From assembly GCF_025753795.1 (NCBI RefSeq), contig NZ_JAOWPS010000001.1, positions 620,001-684,000 on the forward strand: a stretch of DNA of 64,000 nt. The letters run 5' to 3'. Under the pieces are notes generated by a model. It was not told the DNA's origin, did no database searches, and was given only the letters and a program-made list of their open reading frames with translations. Position numbers and translations under genes: made by a program. This DNA is from Mesorhizobium sp. YC-39 (GTDB lineage: Bacteria > Pseudomonadota > Alphaproteobacteria > Rhizobiales > Rhizobiaceae). Below, piece after piece: positions 17,334-26,012 of this stretch (position 1 is its first letter; every line of letters starts with the position of its first letter).

Positions 17334-18052
17334 TGATCGACTGGTTCAGCAAGAGTATCGTCGACGCCCACACGACGATGCTCACCGAGCCGTTCGTGCA
17401 TGATTTCGTGCGCGCCAACATCTGGCATTTCAGCGGCCGCGACGCCGACCTGCTCGTGGATACCGGCATGGGGATTTGCCCGCTGGCGCCACAGATCGAA
17501 ATGCCTGATGGCAAGCCGCTCATCGTCGTCGCCACCCATATCCACCTGGACCATGTCGGCTCGCTGCACGAATTCCCGTTGCGGGCAGGACCGAGGATGA
17601 GTGCCGCCACGTTCGAAACCATGGATGAGGCGGTCACCTACGCCTACATGTTCCACAATCTCGAAGGCGCCGTCTCGAAATTGCCCGAGCCGGGCTGGAA
17701 AGCCGCCGATTACAAAATTCCGTCGGCGCCGCTGACGCGCACGCTCGACGAGGGCGACGTCGTCGATCTCGGCGATCGGCAATTCCGCGTGTTGCATCTG
17801 CCCGGCCACTCTCCCGACTCGATCGCTTTGTTCGATGAGGCGGACGGCCTGTTCTTCGCCGGCGATGCCATCTACGACGCCATGCTGATCGACGACCTGC
17901 CGGATTCCGACCGCGCCGCCTATCGCCGGACGATGCAGCGGCTGCTCGACCTGCCTGTCAGCATCGGCCATGGCGGCCACGGGCCAAGCTTCGACGGCAA
18001 GCGGATGCGCGAGATCGCCACGGCTTACTTGCGCCGGACCGGCGATGCCTAA
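17330..18052 (+). CDS. Metallo-beta-lactamase-fold hydrolase
   Basis: 240 residues with the Zn motif THIHLDHVG (HxHxDH), a third His in LPGHSPDS, and an Asp ligand in FFAGDAIYD. The fold includes glyoxalase II, lactonases and other hydrolases; substrate cannot be assigned. The ATG overlaps the pfp stop by four bases, so the two are translationally coupled and probably functionally linked, though no established pathway joins them. There is no signal peptide. Confidence 0.88.
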   Translation: MMIDWFSKSIVDAHTTMLTEPFVHDFVRANIWHFSGRDADLLVDTGMGICPLAPQIEMPDGKPLIVVATHIHLDHVGSLHEFPLRAGPRMSAATFETMDEAVTYAYMFHNLEGAVSKLPEPGWKAADYKIPSAPLTRTLDEGDVVDLGDRQFRVLHLPGHSPDSIALFDEADGLFFAGDAIYDAMLIDDLPDSDRAAYRRTMQRLLDLPVSIGHGGHGPSFDGKRMREIATAYLRRTGDA

Positions 18053-18250
18053 CGGCTCTTCCGGATATTAAATCTTCGTAAGGTCGCCCTGAAACCCTAA
18101 TTCGGGCCGATCCGAGCCCTAGATGGTGGGCTGTCGATCGGTCGGCTGCCATGCCAGGCGAGACGGGCAACCGCGACCGTCGACACGCCGATGGCGATTC
18201 CTGGAGAACCGGCCGCGGCGCCAGATCAACTCTCGCCCGGACAAACGACC

Positions 18251-19789
18251 ATGTCAGACATTCTTCGCAGACATCGCGTCGCGGCCTTGCTGGGCGCTGC
18301 GCTGATCATATCCCCCTTCGTCATGTCTTTCGCAGAGAGTGCGAACAACATGGGCGCGAGCAACGCCGTTGCGACAACCCAGACACCTGTCGCTGGGATA
18401 ACAGCTCCAAACGGCTCGTTCGCCCCGATCGTAGCCGCTGACAAGCCGGCGGTGGTGACCGTTACCACGGTCATGAAGGCGCAGCCGGAGACGATGAGCG
18501 ATGGCTCGCCTTTCGATGGCGGCTCGCCCTTCGACGACTATTTCCGCCAATTCTTCGGCGATCAGGGGATACCCATGCCGAAATCGCCGCCGCAGCAGGC
18601 GCAGCGCGCCGAGGCGCTCGGCTCCGGGTTCATCGTCGGCGCCGACGGCACCATCGTCACCAACAATCACGTGATCGACGGCGCTACCTCCATCAAGGTG
18701 ACGCTCGACGACGGCACCGAACTTCCCGCCAGGCTGGTCGGTCGCGACGCCAAGAACGACCTCGCCGTCCTCAAGGTCAAGGCGGGCAAATCCTTGCCGA
18801 CCGTCAAATGGGGCGATTCCGACAGACTGATGCCGGGCGACCAGGTGCTCGCTTTCGGCAATCCGTTCGGCATCGGCACCACGGTCACGTCAGGCATCGT
18901 CTCGGCGCGCGGCCGCGACCTCAACAGCGGCCCGTTTGACGATTTCATCCAGATCGATGCGCCGATCAACCACGGCAATTCCGGCGGTCCGCTGGTCGAT
19001 GTCGCCGGCAATGTCGTCGGCATCAACACGGCGATCTATTCGCCGAATGGCGGCAGCGTCGGCGTCGGTTTCGCCATCCCGTCCGACCAGGCTGAAAAGG
19101 TGGTCGCCAAGCTGATGAAGGGCGGCTCCATCCAGTACGGCTATCTCGGCGTTCAGATCCAGCCGGTGACGCCGGACGTGGCAAGCGCCGTCGGCCTCGA
19201 TCATCCCAGCGGCGCGCTGGTTTCCGAGGTCACTGAAGGCTCTCCGGCCGCCCAGGCCGGGATCGAGACCGGCGATGTCATCACCAGCTTCGCCAGCCAC
19301 GAGATAAAGGACCCCAAGGACCTGTCGCGTGCCGTCGCCGACGTTTCGCCCGGCGCCAGGGAAGAACTCAATGTCTGGCGCAAGGGCAAGACCATGGAAA
19401 TCTCCGTCGATGTCGGACGCAACGGCGACGATGTGAAGACGGCATCGGCGGGCGGCGATGACGGCGCGCCCTCCACGCAGGGCCTGCGCGCGCCGGCGAT
19501 CGGCCTCGGCCTGATGGATATCACCCCTGATGTCCGCCAGGCCATGAACCTGCCGCTCAACCAGCGTGGCGCCCTGGTTGAACGGGTCAATCCGGACAAG
19601 GCGGCTTCGGCTTCCGGTATCCAGCCCGGCGACATCATCGTCGCGGTCAATCAGGCGCCGGTGCGGAGCGCCAGGCAGGCGAACCAGGCGATCGCGCAGG
19701 CCGGCAGGTCGGGCAAGAAATCGGTGCTCCTGCTTGTCGAACGCGGCGACGCGCAGATCTTCGTTGCCGTGCCCTTCGCTGCGGGCTGA
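18251..19789 (+). CDS. Do/DegP-family periplasmic serine protease
   Basis: 512 residues from the ATG at 18251. The upstream ATG at 18191 would place 20 polar residues before the signal peptide (RRHRVAALLGAALIISPFVM), so I prefer the shorter form. The trypsin-like triad is His140 (TNNHVIDG), Asp170 (KNDLAVLKV) and Ser244 (HGNSGGPL). Two PDZ domains follow (YLGVQIQPVT and the segment from GLMDITPDVRQAM to the end). It should act as a periplasmic quality-control protease and chaperone. It is separated from the hydrolase upstream by about 200 bases with no recognisable gene. Confidence 0.93.
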   Translation: MSDILRRHRVAALLGAALIISPFVMSFAESANNMGASNAVATTQTPVAGITAPNGSFAPIVAADKPAVVTVTTVMKAQPETMSDGSPFDGGSPFDDYFRQFFGDQGIPMPKSPPQQAQRAEALGSGFIVGADGTIVTNNHVIDGATSIKVTLDDGTELPARLVGRDAKNDLAVLKVKAGKSLPTVKWGDSDRLMPGDQVLAFGNPFGIGTTVTSGIVSARGRDLNSGPFDDFIQIDAPINHGNSGGPLVDVAGNVVGINTAIYSPNGGSVGVGFAIPSDQAEKVVAKLMKGGSIQYGYLGVQIQPVTPDVASAVGLDHPSGALVSEVTEGSPAAQAGIETGDVITSFASHEIKDPKDLSRAVADVSPGAREELNVWRKGKTMEISVDVGRNGDDVKTASAGGDDGAPSTQGLRAPAIGLGLMDITPDVRQAMNLPLNQRGALVERVNPDKAASASGIQPGDIIVAVNQAPVRSARQANQAIAQAGRSGKKSVLLLVERGDAQIFVAVPFAAG

Positions 19790-19880
19790 AGCGCATTGCC
19801 GCGGGGTCACGGCCAAGATTTCGGTTGCCCGTCAGAGCATCTTCGAGAAGACTGGCGCAGGTCGATTTCAACCTGCGCAC

Positions 19881-20504
19881 ATGGATTGCTCGATGGTCAC
19901 CCGCGGCTTCTTTTCAGGACGAAAGCCTCCGACAGATACTGACGCGCGCATCCCGCCCGGGCAGTATCTCGAACAGGGTTTCCCGGTTCTGTCGGCCGGG
20001 CCGACGCCGCGCGTGCGCACCGAGGAGTGGTCGTTCACGCTGAAACACGGACCGCGACCGATCAAGAAGTGGAATTGGGCTGAATTCAACGCCTTGCCCA
20101 TGAGCAAGATGACCCGCGACATCCATTGCGTCACCGCCTGGACCAAATTCGACACGGCCTGGCAGGGCGTGCTGGTCGACGACATTCTGGCCGATGCCGG
20201 CCTCGAGCCGCCGACCGCCTTCACGCTGGCGCTGTCCTTCGACGGCTATACAACCAATGTGCCGACAAAGGATCTCACCACCGGCAAGGCGATGGTGGCG
20301 CTGCTTTACGAAGGCAAGCCGATCACCGCGGACCATGGCGGCCCGGCGCGGCTGCTGGTTCCGCATCTCTATTTCTGGAAATCGGCCAAATGGCTGAACG
20401 GGCTGCAGTTCACCGAGCGCGACGAGCCGGGGTTCTGGGAATTGCGCGGCTACCACATCTATGGCGATCCGTGGCGCGAGCAGCGCTACACAGGCGACCC
20501 ATGA
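19881..20504 (+). CDS. Sulfite-oxidase-like molybdopterin oxidoreductase
   Basis: About 207 residues matching the small sulfite-oxidase-fold proteins (YedY-like core without the signal): RIPPGQYLEQGFPVLSAGP, DIHCVTAWTKFDTAWQGV with the Mo-coordinating Cys, and HGGPARLLVPHLYFWKSAKW. The start is uncertain: ATGs at 19881 and 19893 (MVTRGFF) are both possible and neither has a strong ribosome site. There is no Tat signal, so it is probably cytoplasmic. It overlaps the following flavin reductase gene by four bases, which suggests a two-component enzyme. Substrate is unknown. Confidence 0.87.
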   Translation: MDCSMVTRGFFSGRKPPTDTDARIPPGQYLEQGFPVLSAGPTPRVRTEEWSFTLKHGPRPIKKWNWAEFNALPMSKMTRDIHCVTAWTKFDTAWQGVLVDDILADAGLEPPTAFTLALSFDGYTTNVPTKDLTTGKAMVALLYEGKPITADHGGPARLLVPHLYFWKSAKWLNGLQFTERDEPGFWELRGYHIYGDPWREQRYTGDP

Positions 20505-21247
20505 GCGAGGCAGCGGCGGCGCAGTCGCCCTGGCAGACGGTCACCATCAATCGCATCGAAAAGCGCACGCCGCGCGTCACCAGCTTTTTCCTGCAGCCGT
20601 CGCAGCCCTTTGCCTATCGCGCCGGGCAGCATGTCGATGTCAGGCTGACGGCGCCGGACGGCTACCAGGCGCGCCGCTCCTACTCCATCGCCTCGGCGCC
20701 GGAAACCGGCGAGACGATCGAGCTGGCGATCGAAAAACTCGACGACGGCGAGGTCTCGCCGTTCTTCCATGAAGTGGCGGCGGTCGGCGACGAGGTCGAG
20801 TTGCGCGGACCGCTCGGCGGCCATTTCGTCTGGTCCGACAGCGACGGTGGGCCTCTGCTCCTGGTCGGTGGCGGGTCGGGCGTGGTGCCGCTGATGGCGA
20901 TGATCCGCCATCGCGCCGCGCGCAAATCATTGGTGCCCGCGGCACTGGTGTTTTCCGCGCGGGTCTGGGACGAGGTCATCTTTCGCGACGAGCTGATCGG
21001 CCTCGACGAGCGCCAGGACGGCTTCGATCTGGTGCTAACCCTGACGCGCGAACCGGCCCGGCGTCCGCAGGACTATGCGCGGCGGGTCGACGCCCGGATG
21101 ATGGTGCAATCGATGATGCGTCTGCCCGAGCCGCCACGCCTGGCCTTCGTCTGTGGTTCGAACGCCTTCGTGTCGAGCGCCGCCCAGGCGCTGATCGATG
21201 CCGGCGTTCCGGCAGGCCTCATCCGCACCGAACGCTACGGTGTCTGA
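20501..21247 (+). CDS. FAD/NAD(P)-binding ferredoxin-reductase-type protein
   Basis: 248 residues of the ferredoxin-NADP reductase fold: RRSYSIASAPE (flavin-binding RxYS), LLVGGGSGVVPLMAMIR (NAD(P) loop) and FVCGSNAFVSSAAQALI near the C-terminus. It carries no 2Fe-2S domain. The ATG lies inside the stop of the sulfite-oxidase-like gene (ATGA), which sets the start despite a longer open frame. It is the obvious electron partner of that molybdoenzyme. Confidence 0.9.
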   Translation: MSEAAAAQSPWQTVTINRIEKRTPRVTSFFLQPSQPFAYRAGQHVDVRLTAPDGYQARRSYSIASAPETGETIELAIEKLDDGEVSPFFHEVAAVGDEVELRGPLGGHFVWSDSDGGPLLLVGGGSGVVPLMAMIRHRAARKSLVPAALVFSARVWDEVIFRDELIGLDERQDGFDLVLTLTREPARRPQDYARRVDARMMVQSMMRLPEPPRLAFVCGSNAFVSSAAQALIDAGVPAGLIRTERYGV

Positions 21248-21278
21248 GCGGGCAATCGGAGCGGTAACCACATCGTCT

Positions 21279-21947
21279 TCAGCGGGGGACCGCCTTTTCC
21301 CGCTCGCCCTCATCAAACGTGTCCTTCATCGCCCGCAGGATGATGACGGCCGAGGCCGCGCCCGGATCCATGTGGCCAAGCGATCGTTCCCCCAGCCTCG
21401 CCGCCCTGCCGCGGGCGGCGACCATCGATCGTGTCGAATTCGCCCCGGCCTCGGCGGCCGCCAATATGCTGTTCCACATCTCCGCACCTCCGGCAGCGCG
21501 GGCGCGCGCGTTGACAGCCGCTTCCGTTGCGGGGACCCAGGCGTCGAGCATCGTCTTGTCGCCGCGCTGGCCCTTGCCGCGCTCCTTGATGCCAGTCGTC
21601 ATCGCCTCGACGATCGCCGCCTGGTCGGCGAGTGACAGGCATTCGTCCTTTTTAAGGGCTTGCGCAGCCCTGCGGAACGCGGTCGCATAGAGTGGCCCAG
21701 TGGATGCGCCGACGGCATCGAGAAAGGCCGACGCGGCAACAGCGAAAACCTCAGACGGCAGCGTTTCGTCGAGGTTGAGTTTGGCGAGTTCGGCATTCAC
21801 CGCCATGAAGCCGAGCGACATGGTGATGCCATGGTCGGCGTCGCCGATGGCGCCGTCCAGGTCCGAGAGGTGGTCCTTTCCCGCCTCGATCGCAATGGAT
21901 ATGCGATAGAACATCCTGCTCAGGCGTCGCGCCGCATTGTCCGACAT
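21279..21947 (-). CDS. dhaL: Dihydroxyacetone kinase L subunit (second copy, paired with the fusion)
   Basis: 222 residues of the ATP-binding DhaL fold. The Mg-nucleotide motif is DGAIGDADHGITMS; TGPLYATAFRR and RSMVAARGRAARLGERSLGHMDPGA are family signatures. It follows the SorC-DhaK fusion after 62 bases with ribosome site CGGGAGGAACACC, so it most likely supplies the ATP-binding half for that DhaK domain. No DhaM phosphotransferase subunit is present, so ATP rather than PEP is the expected donor. It ends the locus. Confidence 0.92.
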   Translation of the reverse strand: MSDNAARRLSRMFYRISIAIEAGKDHLSDLDGAIGDADHGITMSLGFMAVNAELAKLNLDETLPSEVFAVAASAFLDAVGASTGPLYATAFRRAAQALKKDECLSLADQAAIVEAMTTGIKERGKGQRGDKTMLDAWVPATEAAVNARARAAGGAEMWNSILAAAEAGANSTRSMVAARGRAARLGERSLGHMDPGAASAVIILRAMKDTFDEGEREKAVPR

Positions 21948-22009
21948 GGTGTTCCTCCCGGTTCAAGCAGAATGCCCCCGTCTTTCACGGAGACGCCCGT
22001 CTTTCATCC

Positions 22010-24100
22010 TCAGCCGATCCGCAGCACGGCCGTATCGCAGGGATGATGCAACAGTTCCATCAACTCGTTGTCGAGATGCAGGACCGATATGGATGCACCG
22101 ACCATGTCGAGCGAGGTGCAGTAATGCCCCACCCAGTTCGCTTCTATCTTGATATCCTTGGCGCTCAGCCGCTGCTCGACACGCCTGAACAGAATGTAGA
22201 GTTCCATCAGTGGCGTTGCGCCGAATGAGTTGACCAGCACCGCAACACGATCTCCCGGCGCCGCCTGCATCTCCGAAAAGATGCGGTCCATCACCCGGTC
22301 GGTGATCTCGTCGGCAGTCATCATCTTGTCGCGGATGACACCGCGCTCTCCATGGATGCCCATGCCGATCTCGATATCGTCCGGGCCGATCTCGAAATTG
22401 TGGCGGCGGGTCTGCGGCAACGAGCAAGGCTCCAGCGCGACGCCCATTGTGAAGGTTCGTGCATTGGCCTTGCGGGTCGCGGCCTCGCAGGCGTCGAGCG
22501 ACAATCCGCGGTCGCAGGCCGCCCCGGCGACCTTGAACATGAAGAAGTTGCCGGCAACGCCGCGCCGGCCTTCCCGGTCCTCGAGCGGAGACGAGGCGAT
22601 ATCGTCCGTCGTCACCACCGTGCGAACCTCGATATTGTGTTCAGCCGCCATTTCGGCCGCCATGTCGAAATTCATCACGTCGCCGGCATAATTGCCGTAG
22701 ACGAAGAGCACGCCTTGGCCGCCCGATGCGGCATTGGCGCACTGAAGGATCGTGCCGGGAGGCGGTGACGAAAAGATGTTGCCGACGGCAACGGCGTCGG
22801 CAAGTCCTTTTCCGACATAGCCGAGAAAGCACGGCTCATGCCCGGTGCCGCCTCCGATCACAAGCCCGACCTTGCCCGGCCTCGGCCCGGTGCGGGCGAC
22901 GAGGGCGCGATGCGAACCTTTGATCGGCCTGAGATAGGCGGCATGGGCCTTCACCACGCCGTCGAGCATCTCCTCGACGACGTCATTGGGGTCATTGAGG
23001 AATTTCTTGATATGGGTGCGGAAGTTGCTGGGCAGGGTCGCGCGGTGGTCGATCTTCGGGCGTTGCGAGAGCTTCTGGTCAAGCTCCGTCACGCCGTCGG
23101 CATTGAGGATGCCGCGACCGGTCGCGGCGTCGGTGATGAGCACATTGACATAGCCGCCGCGCAGCGCCGCAAGGATTGCCGGAACCTTGTCGAAACCGCC
23201 GGCAACCGCGATGCGCAGGCCGATGGCTCTCAGCATGTCGAGCGAGATGCCGATGGTGCGGTCGTCGAGCGGGCCGGCCACCGGATGGCCTTGACCGTCG
23301 ATGAAGCGGCCGGCGACCACGCCCACCGCATTCCTGGCGAGATATTGCTGCAGCGAAACCGATTCGAAGAAGCCGCTGGTATGGATCGTCGAATTGGGCC
23401 GCAGCGACGAGATCCCGAACAGCGCCTTGTTGGCTTTGGCAAGCGCATCGAACTGGCTTTCGATCAGCGTCTCGCGCAACAGCATGTCGCGTATCTCGGC
23501 CGTGGAAACGACCGCCGGCGCCGTGATGTTGACCAGCCTTGCACTGATCGCGCCGGCCATGGCTGATGCGCAGAGTTCCGGTGTATAGGCAAAGTTGGCG
23601 GCGGTTCCGCCGGTGGCCTGCACGACGGTGACGTCCTGAAGGCCGGGCACCGAAGCCTGCTCCGCGATCGCCAGCACCGTTCGCCCCCAGGCGACGGCGA
23701 GTGTGTCACCGGATTTCAGCAGCTTGGCAAGCGCCTGCGCCGCCGCTCCGCCAAGGCGATCGATCAGCGGCCGCGTATTGTCGTCGCTCGGCACGACCAG
23801 ACAGTCATGCAGGCCGAAATGCCGTTTGAGTTCCTGCGCGATCGACAGCGAGCTCAGCCGTGACGGCTCAAGCGAGATGTTGACGATGCCGCGGGCGCGG
23901 GCATCGGCCAGATAGCTGTTCACTGTCGCCCGCGAGATGCCCATGATCTCGGCGATGTCGCCTTGCGTCATGTGATCTTCATAGTAGAGCCAGCAGGCCC
24001 AGACATACGGGTCGTCGCCGTAGCGCAGCGGAATGGGTTCGGTGCCGGCCTCGGCCCGCGCTGTTCCATTCTTCCGCGCCGATAATGTCTTGACCGTCAT
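22010..24100 (-). CDS. Fusion: SorC-family sugar-responsive regulator + DhaK kinase subunit
   Basis: 696 residues. The first about 330 form a SorC-type regulator: winged HTH with YYEDHMTQGDIAEIMGISRA, then a sugar-binding domain with VAWGRTVLAIAEQ, VVQATGGTAANF and IAVAGGFDKVPAILAALRGG. The rest is a complete DhaK: FLNDPNDVVEEMLDGVVKAH, IGGGTGHEPCFLGYVGKGLADA, YGNYAGDVMNFDMAAEMA, and GMGIHGERGV holding the His that forms the covalent hemiaminal with the substrate in DhaK. Both halves look intact. I took the ATG at 24100; a TTG at 24148 would add 16 residues. There is no frameshift at the junction. It probably senses a sugar or sugar phosphate, controls the locus and phosphorylates the same class of ketose. 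Confidence 0.92.
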   Translation of the reverse strand: MTVKTLSARKNGTARAEAGTEPIPLRYGDDPYVWACWLYYEDHMTQGDIAEIMGISRATVNSYLADARARGIVNISLEPSRLSSLSIAQELKRHFGLHDCLVVPSDDNTRPLIDRLGGAAAQALAKLLKSGDTLAVAWGRTVLAIAEQASVPGLQDVTVVQATGGTAANFAYTPELCASAMAGAISARLVNITAPAVVSTAEIRDMLLRETLIESQFDALAKANKALFGISSLRPNSTIHTSGFFESVSLQQYLARNAVGVVAGRFIDGQGHPVAGPLDDRTIGISLDMLRAIGLRIAVAGGFDKVPAILAALRGGYVNVLITDAATGRGILNADGVTELDQKLSQRPKIDHRATLPSNFRTHIKKFLNDPNDVVEEMLDGVVKAHAAYLRPIKGSHRALVARTGPRPGKVGLVIGGGTGHEPCFLGYVGKGLADAVAVGNIFSSPPPGTILQCANAASGGQGVLFVYGNYAGDVMNFDMAAEMAAEHNIEVRTVVTTDDIASSPLEDREGRRGVAGNFFMFKVAGAACDRGLSLDACEAATRKANARTFTMGVALEPCSLPQTRRHNFEIGPDDIEIGMGIHGERGVIRDKMMTADEITDRVMDRIFSEMQAAPGDRVAVLVNSFGATPLMELYILFRRVEQRLSAKDIKIEANWVGHYCTSLDMVGASISVLHLDNELMELLHHPCDTAVLRIG

Positions 24101-24191
24101 GCTGCCCGGTTTCCCCGAATCCAAGATCGATCGCCAAGATGAGCGCAAATGGAAGAACTCTCAATCTTGGTCGGATTCCATCCTATTGTTT

Positions 24192-24260
24192 GAGCATGAT
24201 CTTTTCCGAAAACCGGCTTCCACTTTTTGCTTTGCTGACCTTCGGTTCGGGATCATGCTC
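24192..24260. repeat. Palindromic intergenic repeat, copy 3 (with internal insertion)
   Basis: Begins GAGCATGATCTTTTCCGAAA and ends GATCATGCTC, like the element at 1142-1190, but has about 18 extra bases (CTTTGCTGACCTTCGGTT) before the closing arm. It lies between dhaL and the SorC-DhaK gene. Confidence 0.7.
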
Positions 24261-24266
24261 CAACGC

Positions 24267-24294
24267 GCTCCCGGCTGGAAGGTCAGCCGGGAGC
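24267..24294. other. Strong intercistronic hairpin in the dha locus
   Basis: A 10-bp perfect stem, GCTCCCGGCT at 24267-24276 and AGCCGGGAGC at 24285-24294, with an 8-base loop. It is 30 bases after the dhaL stop on the minus strand and has no following T run in that direction. It may attenuate or protect mRNA between the dhaKL part and the SorC-DhaK part. Confidence 0.5.
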
Positions 24295-24323
24295 CTTTGC
24301 TCGGGAGGAGCATACTTCACAAT

Positions 24324-24986
24324 TCAGCGACCGGCGGTCGCCGATATCAGCAGTTTCTGCTTGGCGCCGAGCGCCAGGGCTTTCAGGATCAGCGCACAGG
24401 ATGTGGCCCCGGCATCGAGGACGCCGACCGAGCGTTCGCCGAGGCGGCTGGCGCGGCCGATCCTGGCCACGAGATCCCTGGTGCTGTCGCGGCCTTTTTC
24501 AGCCGCGACGACGAGCGCATCCAGGGCTTCCGGGAACGGCTTGCCGTCGGTATTGGCGGCGTCGAAGGCCTCAATGGCCGGGACGAGTGTGTCGAGCAGC
24601 GTCTTGTCGCCGACCTTGGCCGAGCCGATCGACTGGATGCCGTCGAGACCATTGCTGAGCATCGCGCTGAATGTCCGGGCGTCGATGGCAGAGGATTTCT
24701 CGATCGTCTCCGCGAATTGCGTGAACATGACGCCGTAGAGCGGACCCATCGAGCCGCCGATCTCGGTCATCAGCACGGTGCCCAGCGTGTCGAAGGCCTC
24801 GGCCAGCGACATGTCGTTGCCTCGGATCCTGTCCGCCGCCATGCCAAAACCCTTGGCCATGTTGACGCCGTGGTCGCCGTCGCCGATCTTGCCGTCGATC
24901 TCGCTCAGATACGCCCGGTTTTCGATGATCCGGTCGGCGATCGAAAGCACGATGTCGCCAGCGGAAGCGTTTTCAAACTGCTGCAT
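24324..24986 (-). CDS. dhaL: Dihydroxyacetone kinase L subunit (first copy)
   Basis: 220 residues from the ATG at 24986 (ribosome site AGGAAACAGGCGA); a TTG at 25016 would overlap dhaK. The Mg-ADP motif is DGKIGDGDHGVNMAKG, followed by MTEIGGSMGPLYG and RIGRASRLGERSVGVLDAGATS. It starts 11 bases after dhaK and forms with it an ATP-dependent ketose kinase. It differs clearly from the second DhaL of this locus (GDGDHG against GDADHG), so the two are paralogues rather than a recent duplication. Confidence 0.93.
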   Translation of the reverse strand: MQQFENASAGDIVLSIADRIIENRAYLSEIDGKIGDGDHGVNMAKGFGMAADRIRGNDMSLAEAFDTLGTVLMTEIGGSMGPLYGVMFTQFAETIEKSSAIDARTFSAMLSNGLDGIQSIGSAKVGDKTLLDTLVPAIEAFDAANTDGKPFPEALDALVVAAEKGRDSTRDLVARIGRASRLGERSVGVLDAGATSCALILKALALGAKQKLLISATAGR

Positions 24987-24997
24987 TCGCCTGTTTC

Positions 24998-25990
24998 CTA
25001 AAGCCTTGCCGGACAATCGACAGCCACATCCAGCAGCCGTTTCAGCTCGGCGTCGAGCGCCATCACCGTGAGCGTCGCGCCGACCATTTCCAGCGAGGTG
25101 AAATAGTTGCCGATATAGGTCTTGTGGATGGTCAAGCCGCGTCCGGCGATCTCCTGTTCGAACGTGTCGTTGAGGATGTAGAGCTCGTTGACCGGCGTGG
25201 CGCCGAGGCCGGACACCAGCACCGCAACTTCGGTTCCAGCCGCCAGATCGTGATCATCGAGAACGATCTTGACCATGTCCCGCGCGATCTCGGCGGCGGG
25301 CTTCAGCGGCTCGACCCGCACCCCAGGTTCGCCGTGATGACCGATGCCGACTTCCATCGTGCCCGGCTCGATCAGGAAATTGGGATGTCCGACCGCCGGC
25401 AGCGTGCAGGGGCCGAGGCCGACGCCGATCGAACGGCAATTGTCGATAGCCCTTTGCGCCACCGCCTGTACGGCCTCGAGGCCAGCGCCTTCCCCGGCCA
25501 GGGCGCCGGCGCATTTCCACATGAAGATCTCGCCGGCGACGCCCCGGCGCTTTTCTCGCTCGTCCGGTCCTGCCGAGCAGACATCGTCATTGGCGACGAC
25601 GGTTGCGATCTCGATGCCTTCCTTGGCGGCGAGCTTGATGGCCATTTTCACGTTCATGTTGTCGCCGGCATAATTGCCATAGAGGCAAACGACGCCCCTG
25701 CCGCCATTAGCCTCCCGGGCAGCGTCGAGGAAGCTCTTTGCCGTCGGTGACGAGAAGAGCTCGCCGACCGCGACCGCGTCCAGCATGTTGCGGCCGGTGT
25801 AGCCGATGAAGGCCGGCTCATGGCCGGAACCGCCGCCGGTGATCACGCCGACCTTGCCGCCGACCGGCGCATGGCGGGCAGCGATGACGCGGGGATTGCT
25901 GGCGAGCCTGACGATGTCGGCATGCGCCTTGACGAAGCCCCTGACCGTATCCTCGACGACCTCGTCGGGATTGTTGATGAACCGCTGCAT
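24998..25990 (-). CDS. dhaK: Dihydroxyacetone kinase K subunit
   Basis: 330 residues, the normal length of a free-standing DhaK. MQRFINNPDEVVEDTVRGF is the typical start, with GGAGCAACA before the ATG at 25990. GGGSGHEPAFIGYTGRNMLDA, YGNYAGDNMNVKMAIKLA and GIGHHGEPGV (substrate-binding His) are all present. It phosphorylates dihydroxyacetone or a related ketose such as erythrulose once paired with DhaL. It lies between the SDR gene and dhaL in the operon driven from about 30.5 kb. Confidence 0.94.
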   Translation of the reverse strand: MQRFINNPDEVVEDTVRGFVKAHADIVRLASNPRVIAARHAPVGGKVGVITGGGSGHEPAFIGYTGRNMLDAVAVGELFSSPTAKSFLDAAREANGGRGVVCLYGNYAGDNMNVKMAIKLAAKEGIEIATVVANDDVCSAGPDEREKRRGVAGEIFMWKCAGALAGEGAGLEAVQAVAQRAIDNCRSIGVGLGPCTLPAVGHPNFLIEPGTMEVGIGHHGEPGVRVEPLKPAAEIARDMVKIVLDDHDLAAGTEVAVLVSGLGATPVNELYILNDTFEQEIAGRGLTIHKTYIGNYFTSLEMVGATLTVMALDAELKRLLDVAVDCPARL

Positions 25991-26012
25991 TGTTGCTCCA
26001 ATCTTGCGCCGG

